From contig JAZRSA010000029.1 in NCBI GenBank assembly GCA_045651205.1, forward strand, positions 1 through 17,892: a stretch of 17,892 nucleotides of DNA. The letters run 5' to 3'. Origin of the DNA: UMGS1649 sp045651205 (GTDB lineage Bacteria; Bacillota; Clostridia; TANB77; CAG-465). Both the position numbers and the translations under genes were made by a program. Position 1 is the first letter of the stretch; each line of letters starts with the position of its first letter. The notes beneath the pieces were generated by a model, which saw nothing but the letters and a program-made list of their open reading frames with translations, ran no database searches and was not told the origin of the DNA. Shown here piece by piece: positions 7,404 to 14,710 of this stretch.

Positions 7404-9019
7404 TATGGCAAATCACCGCCAATCGTAACTGTTATGTATGTACCATGTTCTACACTACCAGTTTTTACATTTTCTAATACTCCTTTAAGTTTTAATTGTG
7501 ATACAAAATAACCTAGTTCAGAGTATGATTTTGATCTTGCAATTATTGCTACCGATTTATTATCATTCGATGCAATTGATACTAACTCAACGTTTGTTGG
7601 TATATATTTTGCAATCTTTTGCATAAAGTTAGCAACGTTGTATGTTGAATATTTACCAATCTTTCCTTCTCTTATTTTAGTTACAGTCGAAGCGATATAA
7701 TTGTTATATTCTGAATACTTAGCTCTAACATCATTTATATACTTAGTATCTGTTTTAACTTTGCTTATATTTAATTGCATTTGACTTATGTTTTGGTTTA
7801 AAGTTGATTTCATTGTCTCAACTTCTTTTGTATAAATCACACTAAATACCAAGTAACATACTAATACAGATGCTGCTGTTAAATTAGCAAATGTTAATAT
7901 TCTTTCTATTTTAGTTTTATCTATATTTATCGCTGGCATTACAAATGCTTTCTTTGGTTCTCCAGCTTTTGGTTTTGAGAATACACTCTTAATATCAAAC
8001 GGAGATTTAGCAGTTGTTGCTGCTTGTGCAGGTGCAACATAGAAGTTTAATTCTTTCTTGCTGCCTGTTAAACCTTCATAAGCAAGTGCTATTGCTTCGT
8101 TAGCCTCAATAACTTCGGCCATATTAATAGTTGACTCATCTAAGTTTAATATAGATGGTTTTAATTTTTCTGTATCTATTCCAAAGAATTGTTCAAATAA
8201 CACCTCAATGTTTATAAATAAATTTATTAAACCATTTAGAACAATCTTTCCGCATTGGAAGTTTGTTTCTTCAATAGCTTTACCAACTCTATTTAATAAA
8301 TCTTGAATTACTGGCTCTATAACTGATTCTAGTCTATAATCTAAGCTGTCATCTGAAAGAACGTTTATAGTTCTACATAAATCACAACCTTTAGCATAAG
8401 AACCTTCTTGAATTGCTAATGCATCTAAGATTGATTTCATGCTTACATCTATTTTTCTAGACATTACAGGCACGTTATTAGAAACAAATATCATTGTTGT
8501 TTCTTCATCAACATTTAACAAAATATAATTGTTTGGTTGATTAGTAATTCTATTTAATAAATATTCTTCAGGATATAATCCTACAAGATTTTTTATATTT
8601 GAGTTCTCAGTATATCTAGTGATATCTGCTTTATTTGCTACTTCAATTATCGCATGAGTATTAGCTGCTGAAACTTTAGAATCTATAAGCGTATATCTAT
8701 GTTCTACAGTTTTCTCATTGATACCTCTTTGTATAGCACTATCTGAAACTTCAAGTGCAATAACGCTTTGTACGTCAGACTTCTTTAGTTGTCTTAGCAC
8801 TTCTGTTTCCAGTTTGTATGTGTTTTGTATATTTAAGCACACCGTACCATTGTCACTACCTGTTTGGGCGATAAGTTCAGCCAATTCGTCTTCTTTCTTT
8901 CCCCATACATACTTAGTGCCATATGAATTCAAACTAATTTTTTTAGTTTTTTCATCTTGTTCAAGTTTAGCATACTTAATTATTTTTTCGCCTAAATAGA
9001 CTCCTAAACAAGCTCCCAT
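7403..9019 (-). CDS. pilM: PilM-PilN fusion, pilus alignment complex
   Basis: A 538-aa protein using the ATG at 9019: AGAAGGAG lies just before it and GACLGVYLGEKIIKYAKL matches the beginning of PilM, whereas an ATG 12 codons upstream lacks a ribosome site. Residues 1-330 look like the actin-like PilM domain, with phosphate-binding-type segments near the start and at YILLNVDEETTMIFV, and ANEAIALAYEGL near its end. A linker leads to one membrane helix (about 376-396), a coiled coil and a C-terminal PilN-like domain with IPTNVELVSIAS. PilM and PilN, usually two proteins that bind each other, are therefore joined. It is the first gene of the operon and overlaps pilO by one base. Confidence 0.85.
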   Translation of the reverse strand: MGACLGVYLGEKIIKYAKLEQDEKTKKISLNSYGTKYVWGKKEDELAELIAQTGSDNGTVCLNIQNTYKLETEVLRQLKKSDVQSVIALEVSDSAIQRGINEKTVEHRYTLIDSKVSAANTHAIIEVANKADITRYTENSNIKNLVGLYPEEYLLNRITNQPNNYILLNVDEETTMIFVSNNVPVMSRKIDVSMKSILDALAIQEGSYAKGCDLCRTINVLSDDSLDYRLESVIEPVIQDLLNRVGKAIEETNFQCGKIVLNGLINLFINIEVLFEQFFGIDTEKLKPSILNLDESTINMAEVIEANEAIALAYEGLTGSKKELNFYVAPAQAATTAKSPFDIKSVFSKPKAGEPKKAFVMPAINIDKTKIERILTFANLTAASVLVCYLVFSVIYTKEVETMKSTLNQNISQMQLNISKVKTDTKYINDVRAKYSEYNNYIASTVTKIREGKIGKYSTYNVANFMQKIAKYIPTNVELVSIASNDNKSVAIIARSKSYSELGYFVSQLKLKGVLENVKTGSVEHGTYITVTIGGDLP

Positions 9020-9087
9020 ACTTACTCCTTCTGTATATTTTATCCGCATCTGCAATACCCTTTTATCGCAGATAAATCTCTATAAAT

Positions 9088-9116
9088 AATTTAACATATA
9101 GCTACTACTAAATCAA
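9088..9116 (-). promoter_or_regulatory. Predicted sigma-A promoter of the pilus operon
   Basis: On the minus strand TTGATT (9111-9116), a 17-nt spacer and TAAATT (9088-9093) with an extended -10 TG. The leader to the PilM-N start is about 60 nt and contains a 6-bp inverted repeat (ATCTGC/GCAGAT). It does not look like a c-di-GMP riboswitch. Confidence 0.5.
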
Positions 9117-9240
9117 CAATTTTAAGCCAACAATGCAATTTGTATTTTAAATGTTATTTATTTGTAATTTAACTGTAATATTTGCTAAATTATCTATTAA
9201 TATTACTTATATTTTAACTCTTTTTTATTTTTTAAATCAC

Positions 9241-9265
9241 AAAAAAACAATGGTTTTCACCATTG
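9241..9265 (-). terminator. Terminator of the Asp23/Gls24 gene
   Basis: A perfect 7-bp stem CAATGGT/ACCATTG (9248-9254 with 9259-9265) is followed on the minus strand by seven T. It separates the Gls24 gene from the pilus operon promoter. Confidence 0.85.
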
Positions 9266-9302
9266 CTTTTAACTAATTTTAATCTTTCTTTTTTATATTT
9301 TT

Positions 9303-9719
9303 TTATTCTTCTTCATCTTTATTTTTATCAAAAGTTACGCCATGAACATTTATATTTACGGCTTTAACTTTTAATCCTGTCATTCCTTCTACAGAATTCT
9401 TTACAGAAGTTTGAATTGAAAATGCTACTTCTGGTATCTTAACTCCATATTTTACTATTACATAAAGATTAATAACCACTTCATTTCCTTCTAATTCAAC
9501 TTTAACTCCTTTAGCATATTTTTTATTATTACCAAGAATTTGATTTATACCATCAACGAAGCCTAGCGTCATTCCAGAAACACCTTCTACTTCTGCAGCT
9601 GCTAGCCCTGCTATTATTCCTATAACATCTTCAGAAATTGTTAGATTTGTTGCTATCTCAACATTAGTTGCATCTTCTCTTGATTCTACAATTTCTTCTA
9701 CTTCTTTTTGTTTTTCCAT
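9303..9719 (-). CDS. Asp23/Gls24 family envelope stress response protein
   Basis: A 138-aa protein. A charged N-terminus is followed by the Asp23/Gls24 domain (about 24-130), with recognisable LTISEDVIGIIAGLAAAEVE, GVKVELEGNEVVINLYVIVKYG and the closing VNINVHGVTF. The family is a cytoplasmic or membrane-associated protein of Firmicutes linked to cell-envelope homeostasis; its biochemical activity is not established. It has its own promoter and terminator and so is a single-gene transcript between two pilin loci. No AmaP-like membrane partner lies beside it. The ribosome site is AAAGGTGG. Confidence 0.9.
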   Translation of the reverse strand: MEKQKEVEEIVESREDATNVEIATNLTISEDVIGIIAGLAAAEVEGVSGMTLGFVDGINQILGNNKKYAKGVKVELEGNEVVINLYVIVKYGVKIPEVAFSIQTSVKNSVEGMTGLKVKAVNINVHGVTFDKNKDEEE

Positions 9720-9744
9720 ATATATTTACCACCTTTCACAAAAC

Positions 9745-9773
9745 ATTTTACCACACCTTAAAGTATTTTTAAA
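9745..9773 (-). promoter_or_regulatory. Predicted sigma-A promoter of the Asp23/Gls24 gene
   Basis: Minus strand TTTAAA (9768-9773), a 17-nt spacer and TAAAAT (9745-9750) with an extended-type TGG just before the -10. Confidence 0.5.
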
Positions 9774-9805
9774 GCGTTTTTTTCATTTAACATTTTAAAA
9801 CATAT

Positions 9806-10819
9806 TTAACTTATTGTTATACTTAAAGTTGATACCGACGAATTGCCTAACATATCTTCATAATATACAGTATAAGTTCCTGCTGTATAGCAAGTGTACT
9901 CATAATTTTCTACAGTCTTACCATAATATTTGAAATAATCTTTTGTTAAGTTGCCTTTATCGCATTTTATATTTGCTACTTCTGCAGGATTGTTAGGCGT
10001 AAATTTTATTACCGTATAACCAGAATATTTTACAAGAGATATAGACATCCCTGGTCCTGAAACATCCACATTATTTACTGTATACGTAACCGTTTTAGCT
10101 GTTCCATTCATTGAGTATTGTACAGTTACAACATACTTGCTTACTTTTTTAGCTGAATTTACAGAATACTTTTTATATTTACCTTCATTTACAGCACTTG
10201 CAACAGCTATTGAATTGTTTGCCGTTACACTTATTGAAGTTGCAGAATTAGGAACCATTACATCTACAGTCACAGCGTCTTTACCATCCTCTATTCTATT
10301 TACTCTAAATATAATGTCTTCTTTCCTAACTTCTTTATAACTTTTAGGCTGTAATCCGCTTCCTATATCTTCATATAAAGCTTCTGTTAATGTATAATAT
10401 CTCACCTTCTTATACTCAAAGCCTTTTAAATAATATACTTTTCCTGTAGCCAAAGAAACAGCGTACATATCTGTACTACTATCATTATTACCATATAACG
10501 TATTTTTTATTCCTAATAAACTAAAATCTATACTATACAATGTAATTTTGTTACTACTTACTGTTTCTCCATTTATTTGTTCTTTCTCTTCTTCTCTAAA
10601 TTTAGAAACATCAAAAGTAACCGTCGCTACACTTGGATACTTACCATTTTCTAAATAATAATTATCTATTTTCGTTTGTATATCTAATAACTCTATTGCA
10701 TATTTTGTTTTATTTACAACTTTTAATGCATCACTATTTGAATAAATAATCATACTTGTTATAACAGATAACAATAATATAACTATAGATAAACTTATAA
10801 TCGTTATTCCCTTTTTCAT
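9806..10819 (-). CDS. Large pilin-like protein with Ig-like C-terminal part
   Basis: A 337-aa protein. It starts MKKG-ITIISLSIVILLLSV, a minimal prepilin leader and hydrophobic helix. IDNYYLENGKYP (51-62) follows; it closely resembles the post-helix motif of type II-type pseudopilins. After a small pilin-like head (to about 150) come repeating beta-strand stretches with VSVTANN-like and YTVNNVDVSGP-like segments, ending TYTVYYEDMLGNSSVSTLSI, typical of bacterial Ig-like or PKD-like modules. It is about three times the size of the major pilin, lies outside the pilus operon, and has its own promoter. I infer a tip or surface-adhesive pilin. Position +5 is Ile, not Glu. Confidence 0.75.
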   Translation of the reverse strand: MKKGITIISLSIVILLLSVITSMIIYSNSDALKVVNKTKYAIELLDIQTKIDNYYLENGKYPSVATVTFDVSKFREEEKEQINGETVSSNKITLYSIDFSLLGIKNTLYGNNDSSTDMYAVSLATGKVYYLKGFEYKKVRYYTLTEALYEDIGSGLQPKSYKEVRKEDIIFRVNRIEDGKDAVTVDVMVPNSATSISVTANNSIAVASAVNEGKYKKYSVNSAKKVSKYVVTVQYSMNGTAKTVTYTVNNVDVSGPGMSISLVKYSGYTVIKFTPNNPAEVANIKCDKGNLTKDYFKYYGKTVENYEYTCYTAGTYTVYYEDMLGNSSVSTLSITIS

Positions 10820-10841
10820 ATAACCACCTTAATTTAGTGTT

Positions 10842-10870
10842 ATTTTATACGATATTTTTTAAATTAGCAA
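10842..10870 (-). promoter_or_regulatory. Predicted sigma-A promoter of the large pilin gene
   Basis: Minus strand TTGCTA (10865-10870), a 17-nt spacer and TAAAAT (10842-10847), about 22 nt upstream of the ATG, which has an AAGGTGG ribosome site. Confidence 0.5.
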
Positions 10871-10890
10871 GTATTAATATTAGTTTCCTC

Positions 10891-10980
10891 CTAAAAGCTG
10901 TTTATTCTAATTTCATTTAATACTATAAACATAATAAAAGTTATAATTAATATACCCAAACAAATAAAAAAACGTTTCAT
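10891..10980 (-). CDS. 29-aa single-helix membrane peptide
   Basis: The ORF reads MKRFFICLGILIITFIMFIV followed by LNEIRINSF. A basic start, one hydrophobic helix and a short polar tail are the shape of many small membrane peptides. A ribosome site, AAGGTGAT, lies 3 nt before the ATG. The stop TAG merges into a second AGGAGG sequence with no start codon at the right distance. The ORF begins just after the terminator of the dgkA operon, with no space for a separate promoter, so expression would need read-through. No family is recognised. Confidence 0.45.
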   Translation of the reverse strand: MKRFFICLGILIITFIMFIVLNEIRINSF

Positions 10981-11004
10981 TTAATCACCTTGTACAATAT
11001 ATGC

Positions 11005-11030
11005 AAAAAAGATCTTACTTATGTAAGACC
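11005..11030 (-). terminator. Terminator of the yqfC-yqfD-ybeY-dgkA operon
   Basis: An 8-bp stem (11011-11018 with 11023-11030, GATCTTAC/GTAAGACC, one G-U pair) has a 4-nt loop and six T on the minus strand. Confidence 0.85.
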
Positions 11031-11059
11031 TTTTGTTATTATTAATATTATTATTTAAC

Positions 11060-11854
11060 TTACCAAAGTTTAAATGTTAAGTCCGCAATGTGTGGTGTTA
11101 ATTTAGTTAGTTGATATAACGCTAACACTACAAGAACACCTAACGCAGCACTTAACACAACTTGAAGTATTGTTGTTTTATCGTTTTCCCTCTTTAACGA
11201 AGAAACCATTATACTAAGGACGAAGGCAACTCCACCAACAAGTAAACTTTCTGTTATTACTAACAGATATGTTGCCAAAGCAAAACTTATCATTACTCTT
11301 GCGCTAGGGAAAGATTTAACATAGTTTCTTTCACCTTTTTTAGTAAATATACCTTTAAGAATTACTACTAATAATACAACTGTAAATAATATCGCCACTG
11401 TTATATGTGATCTTGTACTTAACACTGCATGAAGCAACTCTGTAGATGCAACTTTAAGTTTATCTATAAATAACAGATATGCAACTATTACAGAAATTGT
11501 ACTTGCAATAAGCACTCCACCTGCTGCTATATCCTTTGCTGCTTTTGCATCTAAGTTATATTCTGTTGTTATTAGATTTACCACATATTCTACAACTGAA
11601 TTTATCATCTCTGCAAATATAACAAAACCAATTGTTATTACTAAGCATATAAGTTCTACCTTTGTGAAATTAAAGAATAAACTTACAAAAAATACTAATG
11701 CCCCTATTAAATAATCTGTTCTTAAATTTCTTTCCGTTTTAAAAGCATGTATTATTCCATTTAACGCGTTTTTTGTAGCCGAAAACAATGTTTTATTCTT
11801 ATGCTCATTATCTAAATTTTCATCTAAATTCTTGTCTTTTAGCTTTTCGTCCAC
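11060..11854 (-). CDS. dgkA: DgkA-type lipid kinase with degenerate PAP2-like tail
   Basis: A 264-aa membrane protein with a GTG start overlapping the ybeY stop (TAGTG). Residues 20-130 are a prokaryotic DgkA domain: an ALNGIIHAFKTERNLR region, the catalytic block FAEMINSVVE (80-89; E82, N85, E89) and LDAKAAKDIAAGGVL (101-115). Gram-positive members phosphorylate undecaprenol and/or diacylglycerol. The C-terminal half adds four or so membrane helices with SFPSARVMISFALA (181-194), where PAP2 phosphatases have PSGH; the His is replaced by Arg and no SRxxxxxHxxxD motif follows, so phosphatase activity is doubtful. DgkA-PAP2 fusions are known in Firmicutes; the decay of the tail is the odd point. 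Confidence 0.85.
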   Translation of the reverse strand: MDEKLKDKNLDENLDNEHKNKTLFSATKNALNGIIHAFKTERNLRTDYLIGALVFFVSLFFNFTKVELICLVITIGFVIFAEMINSVVEYVVNLITTEYNLDAKAAKDIAAGGVLIASTISVIVAYLLFIDKLKVASTELLHAVLSTRSHITVAILFTVVLLVVILKGIFTKKGERNYVKSFPSARVMISFALATYLLVITESLLVGGVAFVLSIMVSSLKRENDKTTILQVVLSAALGVLVVLALYQLTKLTPHIADLTFKLW

Positions 11855-12351
11855 TATACCTCACATCCTTCTAATATCTTTTCTTCAAGGACTCTCATTT
11901 CCTTTTTCTCTTCAGGTATTTCGTGATCATAGCCTAAAAGATGACATATACCATGTACTATCATATAAAGCATTTCTCTGTTAAAACCAGTGCCATATTC
12001 TACAGCATGTCTTTCTATAACATCCATACAAAGTACGATATCTCCAATAGACATTTCAGTATCACACTTGTCCGCTTTCATTTTAGCTAATTCTTCTCTT
12101 GTAAATATAGGAAAAGATAAGACGTCTGTTGGAGCGTCTACTTTTCTATATTCGTTGTTTATTTGTTTAATTTCTTCCTCAGTTACAACACCTATTCCAA
12201 TATATACATTTGGAAGATTAAATCCTTCTAATTTGAAGGCTTTTGCAACAAGTTTATCTATTGCTAATTTATATGTTTCGATAAACTTGTTATATTTTTC
12301 AATCATTTCCTTCACTTCATAATTTGTATAATAATCTATACTTATTCCCAT
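11854..12351 (-). CDS. ybeY: Endoribonuclease YbeY (rRNA maturation and quality control)
   Basis: A 165-aa protein of the UPF0054 family. The zinc motif H133-G-I-C-H137-LLGYD-H143 is complete, and the upstream VDAPTDVLSFPIF segment is characteristic. YbeY is a single-strand RNase involved in 16S rRNA 3' maturation and ribosome quality control. The gene is one base after yqfD and overlaps dgkA, matching the conserved yqfC-yqfD-(phoH)-ybeY-dgkA order of Firmicutes, except that phoH is absent here. Confidence 0.97.
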   Translation of the reverse strand: MGISIDYYTNYEVKEMIEKYNKFIETYKLAIDKLVAKAFKLEGFNLPNVYIGIGVVTEEEIKQINNEYRKVDAPTDVLSFPIFTREELAKMKADKCDTEMSIGDIVLCMDVIERHAVEYGTGFNREMLYMIVHGICHLLGYDHEIPEEKKEMRVLEEKILEGCEV

Positions 12352-12352
12352 A

Positions 12353-13525
12353 TTACTTATCCCCTGTCTTTAAAAATTCCCCTATATTTTCCTCGACGAT
12401 TACCGTTAACTTATATTTTATTCCATCTTTAGTATCTATTATTTCAACATTCTTATCTTTAACTTTACTATCATTTGTTAGTATCTGATTTAAAAATAGG
12501 TCACTTTCTCGCTCACCCTGTATGATGAGGCTCTCTTTTGTATTTACAATATCTTTTAAGATATATTCTTCATATGTATTAAAAATTAATGAAATGTTTA
12601 CCCCTAAAAAACGAAACATTCTGACTTTACTAGTTATATCATATTTATTTTTTTTTGGCAAACATTTTAATATAAATTCTTTATTATTTATACTAGCACC
12701 AATACCAAACATTGATTTACCAGTCTTTTCTTTAATAGTATTTTTTAGAGCATATTCTTTTTCAAATTTATATTCTACTTCGCCCCTAGCAATGCCACTT
12801 GCATGCACCTTAGTTTCACCAATAAGTTCACTATATATTGTACCTTCTATAAGAACACTACCTTTTTCTATATAACTTCCCGTAAGATATTTTGCTGTTC
12901 CATTATCTGCAATAAGTTTAGTTATTATTGCATCTTTTTTAGCAACAATATCTCCTATAATGCTTTTATCTTCTTCAGTAGATATTATCTTTTCTTCAAC
13001 CTTGATTTCTATTGTTGTACCTTTTATATCTACACCTATCCATGCAGCATCATATAAATTTGCCCTAATGTAGTCTGATACTTTTCCCTTAGAAATTTTA
13101 CCTTTATATGCACCAATTCTTACTTTACATTCATTTAATAACGTTAATATTGTATCTTTAGCAATCTTATTATTGCCAACAATTTCTATATTCCAGATAA
13201 AATTTGAAAATAATAAATATATTATTAAAAAACCACATATTAAATATATAGCCACTCTTCTTTTTCTATATCTAAACATTTCAAAATATATACCTCTTTT
13301 AGAAATAATTTTTATTTTGCATTTACTCTTTTTAATATACGGTTTTATATTTTTGAAATTTCTCGAGTTTACTTTGAATGTTACTTCTCCAACATTCAAG
13401 TATTTTATATCCCAAATATCTATTCCGTTTTGTTTTAAAAGATTAATCAATCTTTCTACAAAAAAACCATTAACATCAACCTCTAATACAGAGCTTATGT
13501 TTTTACCTACATTACTAATTTTCAT
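12353..13525 (-). CDS. yqfD: Sporulation protein YqfD
   Basis: A 390-aa protein: an N-terminal globular region, a basic stretch FRYRKRR at 84-90, a single membrane helix (about 91-110), then an extracytoplasmic portion beginning WNIEIVGNNKIAKDTIL, the POTRA-like opening typical of YqfD. A long beta-rich C-terminal domain follows. Family members are made in the mother cell during sporulation, but no precise function is established. The start overlaps yqfC by 11 bases and has an AGAGGT ribosome site within it. Length is normal for the family. Confidence 0.92.
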   Translation of the reverse strand: MKISNVGKNISSVLEVDVNGFFVERLINLLKQNGIDIWDIKYLNVGEVTFKVNSRNFKNIKPYIKKSKCKIKIISKRGIYFEMFRYRKRRVAIYLICGFLIIYLLFSNFIWNIEIVGNNKIAKDTILTLLNECKVRIGAYKGKISKGKVSDYIRANLYDAAWIGVDIKGTTIEIKVEEKIISTEEDKSIIGDIVAKKDAIITKLIADNGTAKYLTGSYIEKGSVLIEGTIYSELIGETKVHASGIARGEVEYKFEKEYALKNTIKEKTGKSMFGIGASINNKEFILKCLPKKNKYDITSKVRMFRFLGVNISLIFNTYEEYILKDIVNTKESLIIQGERESDLFLNQILTNDSKVKDKNVEIIDTKDGIKYKLTVIVEENIGEFLKTGDK

Positions 13526-13862
13526 CTTTACCTCTTATCTCATACTCTATCGTCTTAATATTGCCTTCTATTGCAATTTCAACTTCTTTCATTTCCTTTA
13601 TTACTAAATTATCTCCTGTAATATTAACAGCATATTTATTTGTTAATATTCTAATATAATATGCATAATAATCTGATATTTGGTATTTTCCCTCCAAATA
13701 CAGATACTTATTTCCTACTAATGTTATTTTAGTATTACTGCCAATAAGTTCACTTGGTATTTCCAAAAATTCTGCTATTTTATTTGCCATATCTTCCCTA
13801 AAATTATTAGGCTTTTTTAACTTTCTTAAATTCATTTTAACTTTATGTTTTTTTACTTTCAT
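13515..13862 (-). CDS. yqfC: Sporulation protein YqfC
   Basis: A 115-aa protein of the YabP/YqfC family: a very basic N-terminus (residues 1-25), then FLEIPSELIGSNTKITLVGNKYLYLEGKYQI, the characteristic beta-rich core. It is paired with yqfD as in other spore formers. The ribosome site is GAGAGGTG. It is the first gene of the minus-strand operon and is transcribed away from the two-component system, sharing the 13863-14024 intergenic region with it. Confidence 0.92.
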   Translation of the reverse strand: MKVKKHKVKMNLRKLKKPNNFREDMANKIAEFLEIPSELIGSNTKITLVGNKYLYLEGKYQISDYYAYYIRILTNKYAVNITGDNLVIKEMKEVEIAIEGNIKTIEYEIRGKDEN

Positions 13863-13898
13863 AGCAGCACCTCTCTACAGTTTACTATCTTCACTTAA

Positions 13899-13928
13899 TA
13901 ATTATGCAAATTTAGGCGGCAATGTCAT
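13899..13928 (-). promoter_or_regulatory. Possible sigma-E-type promoter of yqfC
   Basis: On the minus strand ATGACATT (13921-13928) lies exactly 14 nt from CATAATTA (13899-13906), similar to the sigma-E pattern (ATATT-type -35, CATAnnnT-type -10). Both boxes are imperfect. The call leans on the sigma-E control of yqfC and yqfD homologues in Bacillus. Confidence 0.3.
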
Positions 13929-13938
13929 TTTCCAAATA

Positions 13939-13989
13939 TTACCTATTGAGTGTAAAGTCACACTTGAAATAACTGGTAAAAATAGGTAA
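13939..13989. promoter_or_regulatory. Inverted-repeat candidate operator of the two-component operon
   Basis: A perfect 9-bp inverted repeat, TTACCTATT (13939-13947) and AATAGGTAA (13981-13989), lies 33 nt apart, with a second pair AGTGT/ACACT (13949-13953 and 13960-13964) inside. The right arm overlaps the -10 box. GGTAAAA also recurs directly at 13975 and 13985. This is a candidate regulator-binding region; the protein that binds it is not known. Confidence 0.45.
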
Positions 13990-13992
13990 AAT
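13964..13992 (+). promoter_or_regulatory. Sigma-A promoter of the AgrA/AgrC-like operon
   Basis: TTGAAA (13964-13969), an exact 17-nt spacer and TAAAAT (13987-13992). The expected transcript start, near 13999, leaves a leader of about 25 nt before the ATG at 14025. Confidence 0.7.
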
Positions 13993-14024
13993 TGTTCATG
14001 CACGTCAAAATAGGAGTTGATATT

Positions 14025-14699
14025 ATGATAAGCATTGGAATTTGTGATGATGAACCACCATCCTTAAATTATACAAAAAGACTGGTTGAAGCCGGATTAA
14101 TCTCTACAGATTTTGATGCTGAGATTATGATAACAACAACTAATCAAAAAGCTATATATGAAAAAATAGCTAATCGTGAAATAGATATTTTATTTTTAGA
14201 TATAAATTTTACTAATGATAAAAATGGTATTGAATTTGCCAAAGAACTTAGAAAAGTTAACAAGAAATTTAAACTAGTATTTATTACTAGTCATTTTGAA
14301 TATGCAATGCTTGCATTTTCTTGTAAAACATTTGATTACATTTTAAAACCTATAGATATTGATAAAATAACATATGTTTTAGAACGTTTAAAAGATGACT
14401 TAACTTCTGCACATACTAGATTTATAAAATTAAACAAAGATTATACTATAAGAACTGAAGATATATATTTTATAGAACATAGTAAGGCAAAAACTACAAT
14501 TTATACTAAAGATGCGATTTATGAAACAATAAACTCATTAAATACAATTATTACATCACTTCCTGACTCTTTTATTAGGAATCATAGGTCATATATTATA
14601 AACCAAAACGAAATAGCAAAAATAGATAAAGAAGACAAGCTTATCTATTTTGATAATGGTTTGCATTGCCCAATAGGCAACCTATTACATTTAATATAA
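14025..14699 (+). CDS. LytTR-family response regulator (AgrA-like)
   Basis: A 224-aa protein. The ATG at 14025 is chosen because ATAGGAG lies 8 nt upstream and MISIGICDDE is the typical receiver start; an upstream TTG (13992) falls inside the promoter. The receiver domain (1-120) has acidic D8/D9, phospho-acceptor D59 in LFLDINF, FITSH and the conserved Lys in YILKPID. A LytTR DNA-binding domain (about 128-224) begins FIKLNKDYTIRTEDIYFIE and contains FIRNHRSYIINQNEIAKI. It is co-transcribed with the kinase that starts 11 nt downstream. Such regulators usually control peptide signalling, bacteriocin or virulence genes; the target here is unknown. Confidence 0.93.
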   Translation: MISIGICDDEPPSLNYTKRLVEAGLISTDFDAEIMITTTNQKAIYEKIANREIDILFLDINFTNDKNGIEFAKELRKVNKKFKLVFITSHFEYAMLAFSCKTFDYILKPIDIDKITYVLERLKDDLTSAHTRFIKLNKDYTIRTEDIYFIEHSKAKTTIYTKDAIYETINSLNTIITSLPDSFIRNHRSYIINQNEIAKIDKEDKLIYFDNGLHCPIGNLLHLI

Positions 14700-14710
14700 A
14701 GGAGCAAGTT

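Noticed and set aside
9020..9055. An earlier ATG for the PilM-PilN gene, adding 12 residues
   Set aside because: It has no ribosome site, while AGAAGGAG precedes the ATG at 9019 and the PilM homology begins there.
9020..9240. A c-di-GMP riboswitch in front of the pilus operon, as known for some clostridial pili
   Set aside because: The leader after the predicted promoter is only about 60 nt, and none of the conserved motifs could be found.
13173..13607. A 144-codon plus-strand frame opposite yqfD and yqfC
   Set aside because: It is a shadow of well-recognised sporulation genes with no ribosome site or domain.
13992..14024. TTG start for the response regulator, adding 11 residues
   Set aside because: It overlaps the -10 box of the promoter, and the ATG at 14025 has the ribosome site and the normal receiver start.
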